From: Zerene cesonia
Lineage: Eukaryota > Arthropoda > Insecta > Lepidoptera > Pieridae
Assembly (NCBI RefSeq): GCF_012273895.1
Contig: NC_052122.1
Location: 11,408,001 to 11,472,000, forward strand
DNA length: 64,000 bases
Direction of reading: 5' to 3'
Positions 13,271-26,900 of the stretch are shown here, piece after piece. The position numbers and the translations under genes are program-made. Every line of letters begins with the position of its first letter. Positions within the stretch are counted from its first letter, which is position 1. The notes under the pieces were generated by a model that did not search any database, had not been told where the DNA came from, and saw nothing but the letters and a program-made list of their open reading frames with translations.

Positions 13271-16200
13271 CTATCTAGGTATAATGGTGTTAACAATACG
13301 CTCCCATAAGGTGGGTCGTTTTGACGCATACGACACTGGGGTTGCCATGCACACCCGTATGGGTGACCTGGTCGGCGTAGTTACAAAGGGATATGGATGC
13401 TTAACAACTGGCGACACTGATGTCCCGACCAAACTATACGTCTGTTTTGTCACCTTCACTGGCTGACCCTTCACCTTGTTACTAGCGCCACCTACCAAGA
13501 GAATTGGAATACCTGTCTTCGCGCGCTTCGTGGGCGTCGGCCCGGGTCTGGGCGTCGTGGAAGTTTCCAGAATCTCGTGGAATATTGAGTCCTCGTAGTC
13601 CTTCAAATCGTCCGCCAGGGGGGGCACGTATAGCACTTGGCGGAGACTGTTGATGTCTTGCACCAGTTTTGCATGCTCTTTGACTATGTCTTCCTTATTT
13701 GAGAAGACGAGGTCGATCCGACGCGATGGTAACCTTGTGCTGGGTGTAGCACGATATTTTATAGGATGGAGGTTCCTTGACTTTTTTGATCGCCACACTG
13801 AAGGAAATTTACATGAATTTTAACAGAGATCTAAATTTGAGAAATAATAAGAATTATCCAATTTTAGGATAATTATTTAGATTAATTTACAACACTAGTA
13901 GATCTGCTGCTGACTGATTGAATGTTAGACTAATATAAGTGCCTTTATCAAAAAGTATACAACGTGAGACTATGCGCCCGTTACATAAAACGTCATGTGC
14001 ATTAGGGTAATTATGGAAGATGGGATAAATCCATTATTATAAAATAGTTATATTAGTATATTATATAATAATTCCTCACATCCGCAATTCTCCCAATGAG
14101 TGCATTGGGAGAATATAATATAGTGATACATATTATGAGAAAATTGTATAACTCACCAGCTCCATCGAGATGTTTGAAAAACTTTAAATCCCTCGGTTCA
14201 GGTAGATCGAAACAATCCACCTGAAACAAAATGTCCTAATTTATTAGAGTCTTTACAACGGTATTGCATTAGCTTTGAATTCATATAACAATGAGAATTT
14301 AATTCGCATTTGATAGCAAAATTAAATGTCTAATCGCATAAATCACATCAAAATTAGTATTTCGCAAAAGCATAGTTATTTGTTAGTTTCTTTTAGTAAA
14401 GATTAAAAAAATAATATCTCAGTATGCGTTAAATCTCCGAGTATCCTAGTAATTACCATATAGAAAGAAAACCGAGAGGACCATTAAAATAACTGTATTA
14501 CAAAAAAATGCATTTATTCATTTAAAAATCTGTAAAATTGCATCAATGTAAAAAACGCGAACTAAACTAACACAATGAAGTGTTCAAGTCTGTCATATTA
14601 TCCAATCGATCTATTTCACCAATTTAAATTCCTGCAATAACCATACTATTTTCCACATCAAAAAGCAACACGCCAATATCGTGTTACAGGAAATAAATAA
14701 ATACAAATTAATCAGCTGCTTTTCGTACACACGAATCACTTGATAATATTTTGACATGACCAGGTTTTTAATTTGATTGACATGTTGACAGACACGCATT
14801 TTGACGTGACGAGTACTATCAGTCATTACATTACATTACATTCTGTTGCATGTATGAACTACAAATTTTCAGAACTAGAACAATTTAAATAGGACCACAC
14901 GGAAGGCACTAGCTTTCAAATCCAAGGATTAGTCAATCTAGGTTCACCCAGTTCTAAGATAAGAATTACAGAAAATGCAGTCAAAACAGATACTCCTTTT
15001 TTTGAAGTCGTTTGAATGGAATTTACAATTAAAAGATTGGACATCGTTTTACTGCTGCTTTTTTATCAAGCTTTCCATGTCTATAGCTTTGTACTTAAAT
15101 CTTTTATGTATGTATAAATTCCGTAAATGAATATATAAAGTCCGCGAAGGACTCCTGAACTACTCAACCGATTTTAACCAACTTTGCTCACCATGTGCAC
15201 TTTGATCGAACTTAAAAGACAGGATAAAATATTTTATTTCAATTATGATACATGACTACCCGGGCGAAACCGTTCTTGTAGCTAACTAGAATACATATAT
15301 TTTATGGAAACAGTTTCGTAGAAAGAAAATCAATGATAATTTCCAACTTAAAATAAAATTGTTTCAATATTTCAATTATTATATCACACCAAGCTTTTGT
15401 ATTGTTAATTCTTTATTTATTTTTTTTTTTATTAGACTTGACTTTTTAAAGTGAATGTTGTAATTAAAGGTTTAGAAAATCATGTATGTTTGTTACATAC
15501 AATAAATGTTTTAGAAACATGTTAACTGTATTCTTTGGAATGGAAATTCTTTATTAATAAATAAATAAATAAATAAAAATACCTATCAAAAAAGAAGCAA
15601 GAAGTTGTGAAAATATTAAACTGGTACACAAGAAAAATCGCAATACCAAGGTGCAAATTATCTCATACACTGCTCACGTGCAAGATATTTGCGATTAACT
15701 TAACTCTCCTGGGTTTTTCTCATAATATTCATCATATCAATGAATTTGGTATTTCATATCTCCTCTAGGCTCTTACTGAAAACGTTAGCCGGTGCAATCC
15801 ACACATTTCCTAGGAAAGCAAAGCAATAGATTGTAAGCGTTATTTGCTCGCCAAATATTAAACAAATTAATGGAACGCCTCGGCACATTTGTTTCAATTA
15901 CCGAGAGTGTCAGGAAGTAAACGATAATTACCAACGATTATAAACGGTTCGTGATCTGATGCCGTATGTTACAATTTATTAGAAATTAACCGATTATACA
16001 TGCAATCGGTGCTTGGTGAAAAAATAAGACCTATTACGAGTGTTTATCTATTTTAAACTTGACATTATCTGCGGGACTTATCTTTTCCGGTGGTTTTATT
16101 TCAGCATAATATGTTTGGTTATAATTAACCCCATTTCAGTAAGTGTAGTCTTCGTAAGCGATATTGCCGCAAAGCTACGCGTGCGAACTTGTTCGACAAA

Positions 16201-19200
16201 TGACAATTAGACATACTGGCTAGTAGATATTTACAAATCTGTGATATGGCTCTCATGATTCATCTACCGAGTACGATAAACGATTACAATACGACTACGT
16301 TTACACATTGTATGCGAACGGAGTTAATCTTTATGAATGAACCGGGGAATCACACTTCTCATTTTTTTTAATAAAGTGCATATTACCTATGTCCCCGGTA
16401 AACCCTTAATTGGACACTTTTCGTCAAACGTTTTAATGGAAAGTGATATGATATAAATGAATCAGAGCGTATTTAATTAATGAAATATATTTAGCCAACC
16501 ATCCGCGTGCAGCTTCGCTCGGGTAGTCGAAGGAAAACATAATATATAGTCCTGAGAGAAAAAGCTATCCTATCTCCGTTCTAGAATATCAAACTATCCT
16601 TGTACTAAATTATATCCAAATCGGATTTGATTTAAGTGCGAAGATGAAACAGAGAGGCAGAGAATTTATCACATTCGTAAGACGAAAAGTACTTAAAATT
16701 CATGCGTATTAAATATTACAATACAATTGTTTTACTTCAGTAAAATTAAGTTAAATTACATAATTAGTTAATTAGATAAAACCTTCATATGTAACAATTT
16801 CGTATAATTACCTAGATGCATTGTTCTCATGACGAAAAACTGCTTGAATGAGTGTTGATCAGCGCCATTAGCGCACAAACAAAAACGTAAGTGTATAGAA
16901 AGTGAAAAATATTGAACAAGCGGTTGTGAGGATAGATGTGCTTATGATGTTATAGTTCTCTCATTATCTCTGCATTCCAAAATAAATAAATGTATTCCAA
17001 AAAAGTGGTAAATCATCAAAGTCTGGACATGGATTGTCCGACGGATAGATAAATATCTATTTCGGTTTGTTGATAAAAGTCAGCCAAGTGCGAGTATGAA
17101 TTCGTCAAAGTATATAATACTGTTTACTGTACATAATGTTGCACGGGCTCCCCAACCACAAAATGACCTTAAATATTTATCTTATGTTGTTTTATAGTGT
17201 TTGATGATTGATTTGATAGTGGTATTATAAGTATATTATGGGGTCGCGGATGAATTTTAACCAGCTCCCGTGGCTCCTTCACTTATGCGGCACGACGGAA
17301 CGGTAAGAATCCGACATAATCCACGGCTCCATCCCCGGGGGCTGTGGGTATCTATGCAAGATTTCCCCAAAAAAAGAAGTATATTATCGTTCGTGATAAT
17401 ATCAAGGTCTTACTATCAAAGTTCATGAAATACAGTCTGGTTACAGACGGAGGTACAGACGGACGGACAGCGGAAACTTCTTAAGAGGGCCCAATTTACC
17501 TAAAAACATTTATTTTGACGTTACAAACAGTCGTTTCTTTGTTTCTTGTATACATATAGTACACGACGGATTTATCTTTACTTATATTATAAAGTGGTAA
17601 CTTTTGTATTTTTGTATGTTTGTAACGTTTCCACGCAAAAACTGCTGTTCCGATTTTAAATACTAATGGAAAGCCGCAAACTTCACTAAGTGACATTGGC
17701 TACATATATCACGGGCGGAGCCGGGGTGATCAGTTAATTGCATATATAAAAAAAATTATCTCCAAATGACGTGTGGAGTTAAACTCGAAACTCGTATTCG
17801 AAATCTCGTTTTTGTTAAGGCACAAGGTACATATATTCTTACGCAGAGAAAACACGTACCGCAGATGAAGCCGGGGCGAACCGCTTGTTATAATTATATC
17901 TAAATATAATTAATAACTTTTCGTGTTTAACATGCAAAATACATTACAATTGTATTAACAACTCTTGTTTATAGTGAAAAATAAATAAAGCAGCAATTAA
18001 TTATTAATGTGCACGTGTTATAAATGTTATGTAATCAATTACTTTTAATTATTATAATACGAATTTCACTTGCACGTTATTATATTTTATTAATTGACAA
18101 CACTTCCTAGAAGCTACAACTGTAAACTGTTTAAATGCTGTTCATTGTCTGGTAACAATATGTATTTTAACGATGTGTTCGAAATTCAAAAATAAAATTT
18201 AACATTATTTTTAATAAGACCATATCTAAATTAACGGTTAATGACAAATCAAATCTTTTACCGTTATTATTGAACCTCGGAACATCGTTAATGGAACGTC
18301 GACATCATTATTTCTAGCCTATTCATAGCCCTATGTTTTTAATTCTGAAAAAATATTGGTTTTCGAGCACCAACGTTTGTCATAAAATATAGTATCTATG
18401 CGCTATTAAAACAACACGCATAGATAATTTTTTTTTTTCTTCAAAATAGATCACCGTCGTCCAATGTGGGGCGGTACTATTCCAAATTCAAAAATGAGAC
18501 CCATTGACAACAATTTCCTATTAAACACAGAAAGAATGCCTAACAGTCGAACACGGAGCTATCGATTCACAAAACAAACATCAAATCGAATAACAACAAA
18601 TTCGAATTTTGAACCTCCTTCGTTTTCGCAACGTCGATAAATTCAAGGAACAAATAAAATTTTTATTGTGATGTGTAATTACAATAATTATGTGTAAATA
18701 ATATTGCAATCTACTCGTACATTATTCCCTTTTCGTTTAAATAAGTATCTTACATCAAAAACAAGGATACAAAATGTAAGCTGAAGCAAACTACAAAGAA
18801 CTGGTCACCCATGTAATGTCTTAGTAAGATCTCCTTTTGCCTTTGGGTACGGAACTCCAAAAAGCCATCGTTTACCTGAGTGTATTTCTATTGTAAGTTT
18901 AACATAATAATTCATATATCTTTTTTAGAAACATCCTATCAATAATGGCAAAAAATTACGTGATCATTGATCCAGAGACCTCTGATAATACTTAATTCTA
19001 AAACTCATTGCAATGGTAAAAACAAAGATTACACAATACTATACGTTTAAAGAAAGATGTTTAAAGATTTTGCATTGATGACCAAAAAAATATAATGTTA
19101 AGTACAGCGATTAATTATTTTCCAAACTATTCAATGTATTAAAACTACTTCTTGATATATAATGTATAATGATCAACAATGTCGCAACATCAGAATTAAT

Positions 19201-19617
19201 ATTTATGTATATAATATTTTCCTTTTTTATGCTAAGTTTTGGCGTATAATTTTAAATTATCTAATGCTATAATCCAAAAAAGAAACGTCATAAAAATCTA
19301 ATAAGACTAGTCACACGTCCTAAGTAAGTAGTATAAATAAAGTACATGCTGCCAATTTGCCAAATATCATTAAAATCTGTTCAATGGTTCTCGCGAGAAA
19401 GAGTAACAGTCATTACCTACATACACCCATCGTCACCAACTTTCGCCTTTATAATAATAGTAAATAGTAAATTGACATAAAAAATGGAATTCGCTTGCAG
19501 TCATTAAAAAAAATTACCTACCTTAGCAGACGATCCATGGTACCGCCGCAGCAGCCGCACATCGATGGTGCTGGTCACCACCAATAATGTAAATAGCACA
19601 ACTCCACACCGCCACAT
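13271..19617 (-). CDS. Unrecognised small secreted protein, three exons
   Basis: Exons on the minus strand: 19617-19522, 14220-14157, 13797-13271. Donors are AAG|GTAGGT and CTG|GTGAGT, acceptors TTTCAG and CTTCAG, and both junction phases agree. The product is 228 residues. The chosen start (MWRCGVVLFTLLVVTS) gives a clean signal peptide. An in-frame ATG 22 codons upstream would bury it behind a polar leader and is less likely. The mature part is basic and Thr/Pro-rich, with a KVDCFDLPEPRDLKFFKHLD block in exon 2 and, in exon 3, TTPRPGPTPTKRAKTG followed by repeated PV/PT segments. It ends LWERIVNTIIPR. Few cysteines are present, so no disulfide-rich fold is indicated. No family was recognised. 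It could be a peptide precursor or a cuticle or extracellular protein. The 5.3 kb first intron is full of repeats. The gene is divergent from EDEM3. Confidence 0.7.
14087..14114. repeat. Perfect short hairpin in an intron
   Basis: Twelve-base arms ATTCTCCCAATG and its complement are separated by four bases. It lies 43 bases inside the intron after exon 2 of the secreted-protein gene. Confidence 0.7.
14862..15015 (-). repeat. CCGACTTCAAA dispersed repeat, diverged
   Basis: Reverse copy with TTTTCAGAACTAGAACAA at the left and TTTTGAAGTCGTTTGAA at the right. Confidence 0.5.
15120..19521. other. Repeat-rich first intron of the secreted-protein gene
   Basis: No exon was found. Contents include a short repeat with CTACTCAACCGATTTTAACC near 15125-15290, a degraded reverse element near 16498-16680 (CGTGCAGCTTCGCTCGGG), a GC-richer segment near 17225-17370 of unknown origin, and a Helitron-like remnant near 17574-17732. 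Confidence 0.5.
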
Positions 19618-20922
19618 CTTACCACCAACTGGTTGTCTGCCGTCGACCGACGTACCACCACTTACGTGACATCCCCTACCCATTTCAAATTCAAACAATA
19701 TTATCAACTTCAGCTGGCACGATTCTATTTGAATCTGTAATTATTTATTCTATCATATTGTTCAATTTAATCGAAGTTTTATTTATTTTTTACATGAACA
19801 TACCGTATGCGAAAACTAGTCAAAGCTATAAAAAATAGAATCAGCATAAAGTATATTCTATCACATAGCAATTTTAAGACAAGTAATTGAAATCTTTCAT
19901 TAATAAGAGTTTCATAGTAGAATGGATGAGTGCTTATTTCAAGGTTTTCATTGATAAATTATATAATAGAAGATTCACATATTAATATATTATCCTAACC
20001 ACCGACCGGCAACGTTTTTAAGAAACTAATAAAAAGTATTCATCTGTGCACAATTTAGACAACGATTCATAAATTTTGGCTATTTTACCTTATTATGATA
20101 GCCCATAGTCTGACATAGCCTAATTGTAAGTAAAGTTGGTAATATATCAATTCAATTCCAAATTTAGTTGATGGCAATTATGCTTTGATGGGTAATATAT
20201 TCGAAATAACATAGTTTGTTGGATTTGATAATGAATTAAATTCGTGGCATTCATTTTGTGTTACCTAACAGTTTATTTTAAATTTAAATAAATATACCTC
20301 GCTACTATTCAAAATTTACCGCGCAACTTACGAAAACACTACTAAATTAAATATTCATTTAACGTACATACCGTATAGTATTAGTAAGGCGTGTATTTAA
20401 ATACTTCTAAATTCGTAATTTTTTCCTCAGTTGATTAAAAATAAAAAAATAGCAAGGCATTTACGATTAAGACGTAAGTATACTAGTGAAAAACAAGACC
20501 ATAATTAAATACACCAATGTACTTAGATATAATTATACTATGAAAATTAATCAACAGCGAGAATTCAACACTTACAGCAATAAGTAAAGTAAAATTAAAA
20601 ACGAATATTTACCTACAAATATTTTAGTTTATGGCCGTACCTGACTGTGTGTAAACGCCTTAAATATTTGACAGATGTCAATTTGTGCATTGGGTAATGT
20701 CGCTTGACGCTTGTCGTCATTCGTCATCAATCCAACATAGTACATACCTAGTAAAATAATTATCAGTCTGATTGTAGACTGATGTAGTTTTTGTTTAACT
20801 GTATCAGTGACCGTATTTTATTTTTGCTATGTTACACATTGTAAATTATTTGAGCTAACCAAAACTCGTTTGTCCCAACTTACGTTCAGTGTTATTTAAA
20901 TGCTAGTCCATAACTTTGTGAT
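19618..20922. promoter_or_regulatory. Shared upstream region of the divergent secreted-protein and EDEM3 genes
   Basis: The two start codons face away from each other across 1.3 kb. No TATA box is convincing. About 240 bases before the EDEM3 start, at 20668-20681, lies the inverted repeat TTGACA-GA-TGTCAA. No clear ACGT-core unfolded-protein-response element was seen. Confidence 0.4.
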
Positions 20923-23900
20923 ATGGTGATAATGACATGTTATCGTGTGCTCTTAGTTTTTATTTTAGCAATAATATGTGTGAGTACAGAGGAGGAAACA
21001 ACACAGAGAATGACAAAAGCTGAAAGGGTCAGATTGAGGTAAATATTTTAAAAATTCTCATACTAATCATTTCGAATGAAACTCGAAATTATTGAAAACC
21101 AACATAAATATGGTTCTTAAAATCTAACACCATAAACACAATCTCACATTTATTCATTCGCAATTGTCTTGAAACTGAATCAAAATATCAATATTTAAGG
21201 TTACTAACCTCAATAAATATACACTAAATTTAGTGACCCTAATAATTTATATTTCTTTTTTTTTTGTCCAGACTCTTGAACCAAATGCTACTTTATCAAA
21301 ACAATAAACAATATTTTCTAATAAAATCAAAACTAGATTTATTCCTATTCATTTCTTACACATAGACATGATTATTTGGCACCAAGACAAACAATAATTA
21401 TCATACATAACAAGAAATTATGCCAAACTAGTCTACACATCAGCATGAGTTGTAAAGAAAGTTCTGCAAATACAGTAACACTAATATTCAGTGACAACTG
21501 CTAAATTGTTTAAACCTATTCTTCATCTTTTGATACAATAGTATTAAGTAGCATTGAATAAATCCTCAACCTCAACCCTACTAATACTTTAAGCGAAAGA
21601 TATATTTAGTGTTGCCATTTTATGAAAAAGTATGTTGACCCTTTACTATTTCAATCCATTTGCAATTGTTTACGGGCTGTGTAATGCCTTATACCTTCCT
21701 TTGCCAAATCTAGGTTAATATCCTAGCTGCAACCATTGCAAGGTAATTATTGTAAGCGATTAAAGTTGCATACTGCCATACAAATGATTTTCCTTCTATA
21801 AATATAATTCATATAGAAGTACTACCATATACATAGATTTGCAAGGTGCTAGTAAAATAAAAAAAAAACTGGTTATGAAACTTGTTATATTGAAAATTTA
21901 TTACATTTATTAGTAATCCGTGTGCATACTCAGATATATGCTTTGGTTGGGTTGATGAAACTAAATGATGAAAAGTACATAAAATAACCGCTGTGCTTAT
22001 AAGGACATGAATGTTTTACTTTTAATGACAAATAGTATGGATTTGAAACATTAAAAAAATTATATAAAACTGAACTGACTGACTGACTGAACTCAATAAA
22101 CATACATTATTTTAAATAGAGACTATTGCATTTCTTGCCAATTGATCTTGGTGGAAGCAACTTTCCCAATTGGTGGTAGTTTAAAAAAAAATATTATTTA
22201 CAAATATTATGTACAAGTTAACATGAATTAAAAATGTTAAGCTTGAACTCAATAAACTTATTAAGCCTGAGAACTTTTTTTTATTTTTTAATTAATTATA
22301 TTTTTCAAACCTTCCAGAGAAGATGCGAGACGTATGTTCTATCATGCATACAATGCGTATATGGACAACGCGTATCCAGCAGACGAGCTGATGCCGCTCA
22401 GCTGTCAGGGTCGATGGCGAGGTATCACTCCGAGCCGCGGAGATATGGACGATGTACTGGGCAAGTGAGTATGGGAATCATATTAGCGATAAGTTACTTG
22501 GAATGCACTCATTTATTGTAAGAAGTTCCTGATTATATAACTGAGGTAGCCTCCTTACTTTGCCCTCAATATGTTTTAGTCTCTTTTTCTTGTAACATTG
22601 GCCAATGCGAAACTCAAGAGTAATTGTAACTATTGCAAATAATTGAATAAATATGAGTACAAAGTTTCCCCCCACAACTTTGCCCATATAGTCAAAACAG
22701 ATAGTCACGCTAGAGGTATAGTATAGTGTCTATTCTCATAAGATTTCCCAAATAAAAACTATCATATTCCCTATCTCGGGTCTTTAACTATCAATATCTG
22801 TACCGAATTTGATCCAAGTCGGCCTAGCAGTTTCTGAGATAAGCGCGTTAAAACAAACAAACTCTTCAGGTTTTCATTGGTTTGCATGTCTTGATTTCAT
22901 ACTTTATTTGACATGCTTATTTCAAGACTAGGACCTTTTTGGACTACTTTCAGCGCCATTATATTAGTTATCATTTTAAAAGATATTAGATATGAATAAA
23001 TCTATTAGTTGTGTATTTATTATTATTATTGTCAACTTTATGAAGTTAAATAATTTATAATAAAAAAACAATTGTCTACGTAAATGTTAATTGGACGAGT
23101 GAAAACTGCGATAACGCCGTGTGCTATCAAGGTCGCAAGGAAAAAGTTTCCCTACACGTTCGATGATTTTATTGGCTGTGCGATTTCTAACAATTGCGAA
23201 CGATTCTCGAAGTTTCCATAACAAACTTCTATACTTGTGTCGTAAGATATCACCGCAGGAGAATGTATAGTTTATATAGATAATGTACAGTATGTCCGAT
23301 TGGCATGACAATTTTTCCATTTGTAACACCTAAGCGAAACGAGAGCAAATTGCTGGTAATAGCCATGACGTTTCTAGATGATTCTAGAACTGCAATTGTT
23401 AAACACTATATATGTATATTAAGCCGTGTGAATGTCATTTGAGATAATAGCTCTATACTCGAATACGATTGATTTTCGATTACGATGTTATCTGACGTCT
23501 TGATATGTTCGTATTTTGATACCTTAACAGCGCATGGGGATTAACTTCTACGAATGTGTAATATGAAAACACACAGAGGATTTGTTTGCTCTGAATTGAG
23601 AGCATTATGGCTCAGTAGAATGTAATGTAGTAATGATAAAAAAAATATCAAGTAACAAGAAATCATCAACTATCATATGCTCTCGATAAAAATTTGATAG
23701 TTTGTTCTGATTTTATTGGAAGATTTTTTTTTTATATTTATAATAAATTTTGAAGATATAAATACATACTTTGTTATTTCTAGTTATTTATGGCTTAATT
23801 TTTTTTCTGGACTAAGATTAGAAAGATAACGAGACTTCTTTACACAGGCATGAAGCGAAAAATGTTAAATGTTCTTATATTATAAATGCTTCTGCGAATT

Positions 23901-26900
23901 TTTTGCGAATACTTTAAACTTGGCATTTATGTAATTTATTGTGAAACATAGATAAGGTTATGTTTAAATATTATTTGCATTATTTATATTCAAACAAATA
24001 GTGCTTATTTAAATATCGGTTTTTCACATAATTTTGTTCATTTTTGTTGTGAGAAATATCAAAAACTATAAAACCGAAAACGATATAATACCATCAAAGA
24101 AAGTTATTTGTTAAGAAGTTTGACTTATCATATTCAACATATATCTGTGTGTGTGTGTCTGTCAATGGCATCGTAGCTCTCAAACGAATGAACCGAATTC
24201 GATCCAGATTTTTTTCATTTGAAAGAAACTTCCTCGCGGTGGTTCTTAGCTATGTTTGGTGAAAATCGGTCACATAGCGACCGATAAAAAGGTTGTATAT
24301 AATACTTTTTCACAACTCCCTCAAAATGGGTATCAAATATGTATATATATTATCAAATTTAAATGAAAGATAGCTGACAACACAAAATGGAGCCGTTTTT
24401 TTTTACTTTAAACATCATATAATTATTAAGATAAGTTAACGCGAGCAAAGCTGCACCCACACATCAATCATGAAATACATATGAAATTGAAAAATCTTTG
24501 AAAGAGTTTTGCGACGGCAATTTATATTATGGCGAAATTTTATTACCTTTTTGAATAAAAGTTTTTCTATATATTTAAATAAATTATCATAATTTTTCTT
24601 TCTACGCAACAACCATTTTGATTTGTAATAGTTGTGTTTATTAAGAAAATTTCCTATTATAGAGTTAGCATTTCGCGCCTATTCATGGTACCATATCATA
24701 TGATCTTTAGGGTCTCTTATTTCTCATATTAATGTGTTTGTGCCCTTTTTGGACACTGTAGGGTTTATAACCCTAGATATATCTATTCGATAATTCTTCT
24801 ACGTACTGATCCGCCTTTAATGTTGTGCAACATAGAATTAACTAGCGATAACATAAAATGCATCCGAGCGGAGATGCGGGCGGGGGTCTAATACCTCTAT
24901 TGATGACCTCTATGTGTATGTGCTATAATGAACGTGTTTTCTTTCGTTCTTTCTTTCTTTCTTTAATAGAACACAAGTTTGAATTAATCATAAATATAAT
25001 AGATATTTTTGTTAATCAGTTCGTAGGATTAAATATATCCAACTAAAATTACGCAATCATGGAATGATCACTTGCAATCTAATTTATTTATCTACGGATC
25101 GCCATGTTAAATTTTAAATTTTTAATCGATTATTTTTTTATAAATCCTGGGTGTATTCACAATCTACGTACCTACTATCAAATTTCGTATACTGCAGCAC
25201 CGATTTTCTAGAAATTTGCATTATAAATAGCGAAAAACCTCGCATCAATCAGCCCCCATTCAAAAACCCTACGCCAAAGGAAGTGAAGTAATCGTTAAAT
25301 GGTTGTATACGTAGTTTAATCCGCTGATGGACCTTCTCTTGCTACAAAAATCAATAAAAATACAAAATATCCGTTTCAGCTTCTCACTGACGCTGGTAGA
25401 CAGCCTGGACACGTTGGCCGTGATGGGAGACTTCTCCGAGTTCAGTCGCGCCATCAAACTAGTGATTCGTGACGTCACGTTCGATCACGACATCATTGTA
25501 TCAGTCTTTGAGACGAATATACGGATGGTCGGGTATGTATATGCATTCAATATGCCCTAATAAAGTTATAAATGCGAAAGTTTTATGAGGATGGATGTAT
25601 GTGCATGTGTATGTTTGTTACTCTTTCACGCGTTCAAAAACTATTGAACCGATTGTAATGAAATTTGTTACGTAGACAGCTGGACAACTGGAAAAACACA
25701 TAGGCAACTTTTTATCCCGATATTCCTACGGGATACGAACTTACGCGGGTGACACCGCGTGGCGCAGCTAGTATGTCAGCTATACAATAGAAATTTAACT
25801 AGTCAATTTCACATTAGGTTAAATCAACGTTTTCACTAAATAATAATTATTTTGATCTAAACCACCTTCAAATTGTCAGAACTAGACCAAATTTAAATGA
25901 AACCACATGGCATGTGCCGGCTTTCAATATAAAAAAGAATCATAAAAATCGTTCACCCAGTAAAAAGCTATGAGGTCACAAACACAAAAATACAGTCGAA
26001 TTTATAACCTCCTTCTATTTTCAAATCGTTTGAAACATTTATCTATTTATTGAATAAGAACTTAATCAACGGATGTGCCAAAAACGAATGCGTTTTACAA
26101 ATGGACTGAATTTTTTTCTGGGAATGTTTCTCGGTAAAGATTGATTCGATTCCTTTTGTGTTTGATACTGAATTGTTGTTATTTCGTCCTAAATCAGAAT
26201 GGTATCCAATTATTTCTATGTTGTTTTGTATTCATTGATAATCAGGTTGGTGCATAATAAATTTAAATTGCAAATTTTGTAATACTAAGCATTGATTTAA
26301 ACGTTAAATTTTCTTACGATTTTTAGTACAAGGCTTTAATTTGATGAAATAATATAAACCACTCAACAGTATGTATGACATTCACGAAACTGGAAACTGG
26401 ATATTATATTAATAGTTTAACGGAGTAAATATTGGTTTATGTGTGAAGATTTTTACCTGTGTCTGTTAGGAGCTAGTTAATATTTATGCAACAATAATTT
26501 ATTAATTACAACAAGAAAGATCTCGTAAGTTTATGAGTTCTTGTATTATTTGATTGTATTGTTATCTTACCAATTTAAAATTGATAAATAGCTCTCTATA
26601 CTCTTACCATGGGACAAAAATATAATGTAATTATAGTTAATTGGCAAAAACAACACCATGGCTCCACAATAAAGAGGAGAAAATTGCATGTTATAGTGTT
26701 ATCTCATAGGTAGGTTTTTGGATTCAGTTGAAAAATAATAATGTTGTCGCTCAAAAATGGTGTCCAAAGATATGAATCATTATCTTCAGGATAATATGTA
26801 TTTATAAAGGTGCATACTTCTTATTTCAGAGGACTTCTTTCGGCTCACGTATTAGCGACAGCCCTAAAAAACGAAGTACCAGCCCTGCAATGGTATAACG

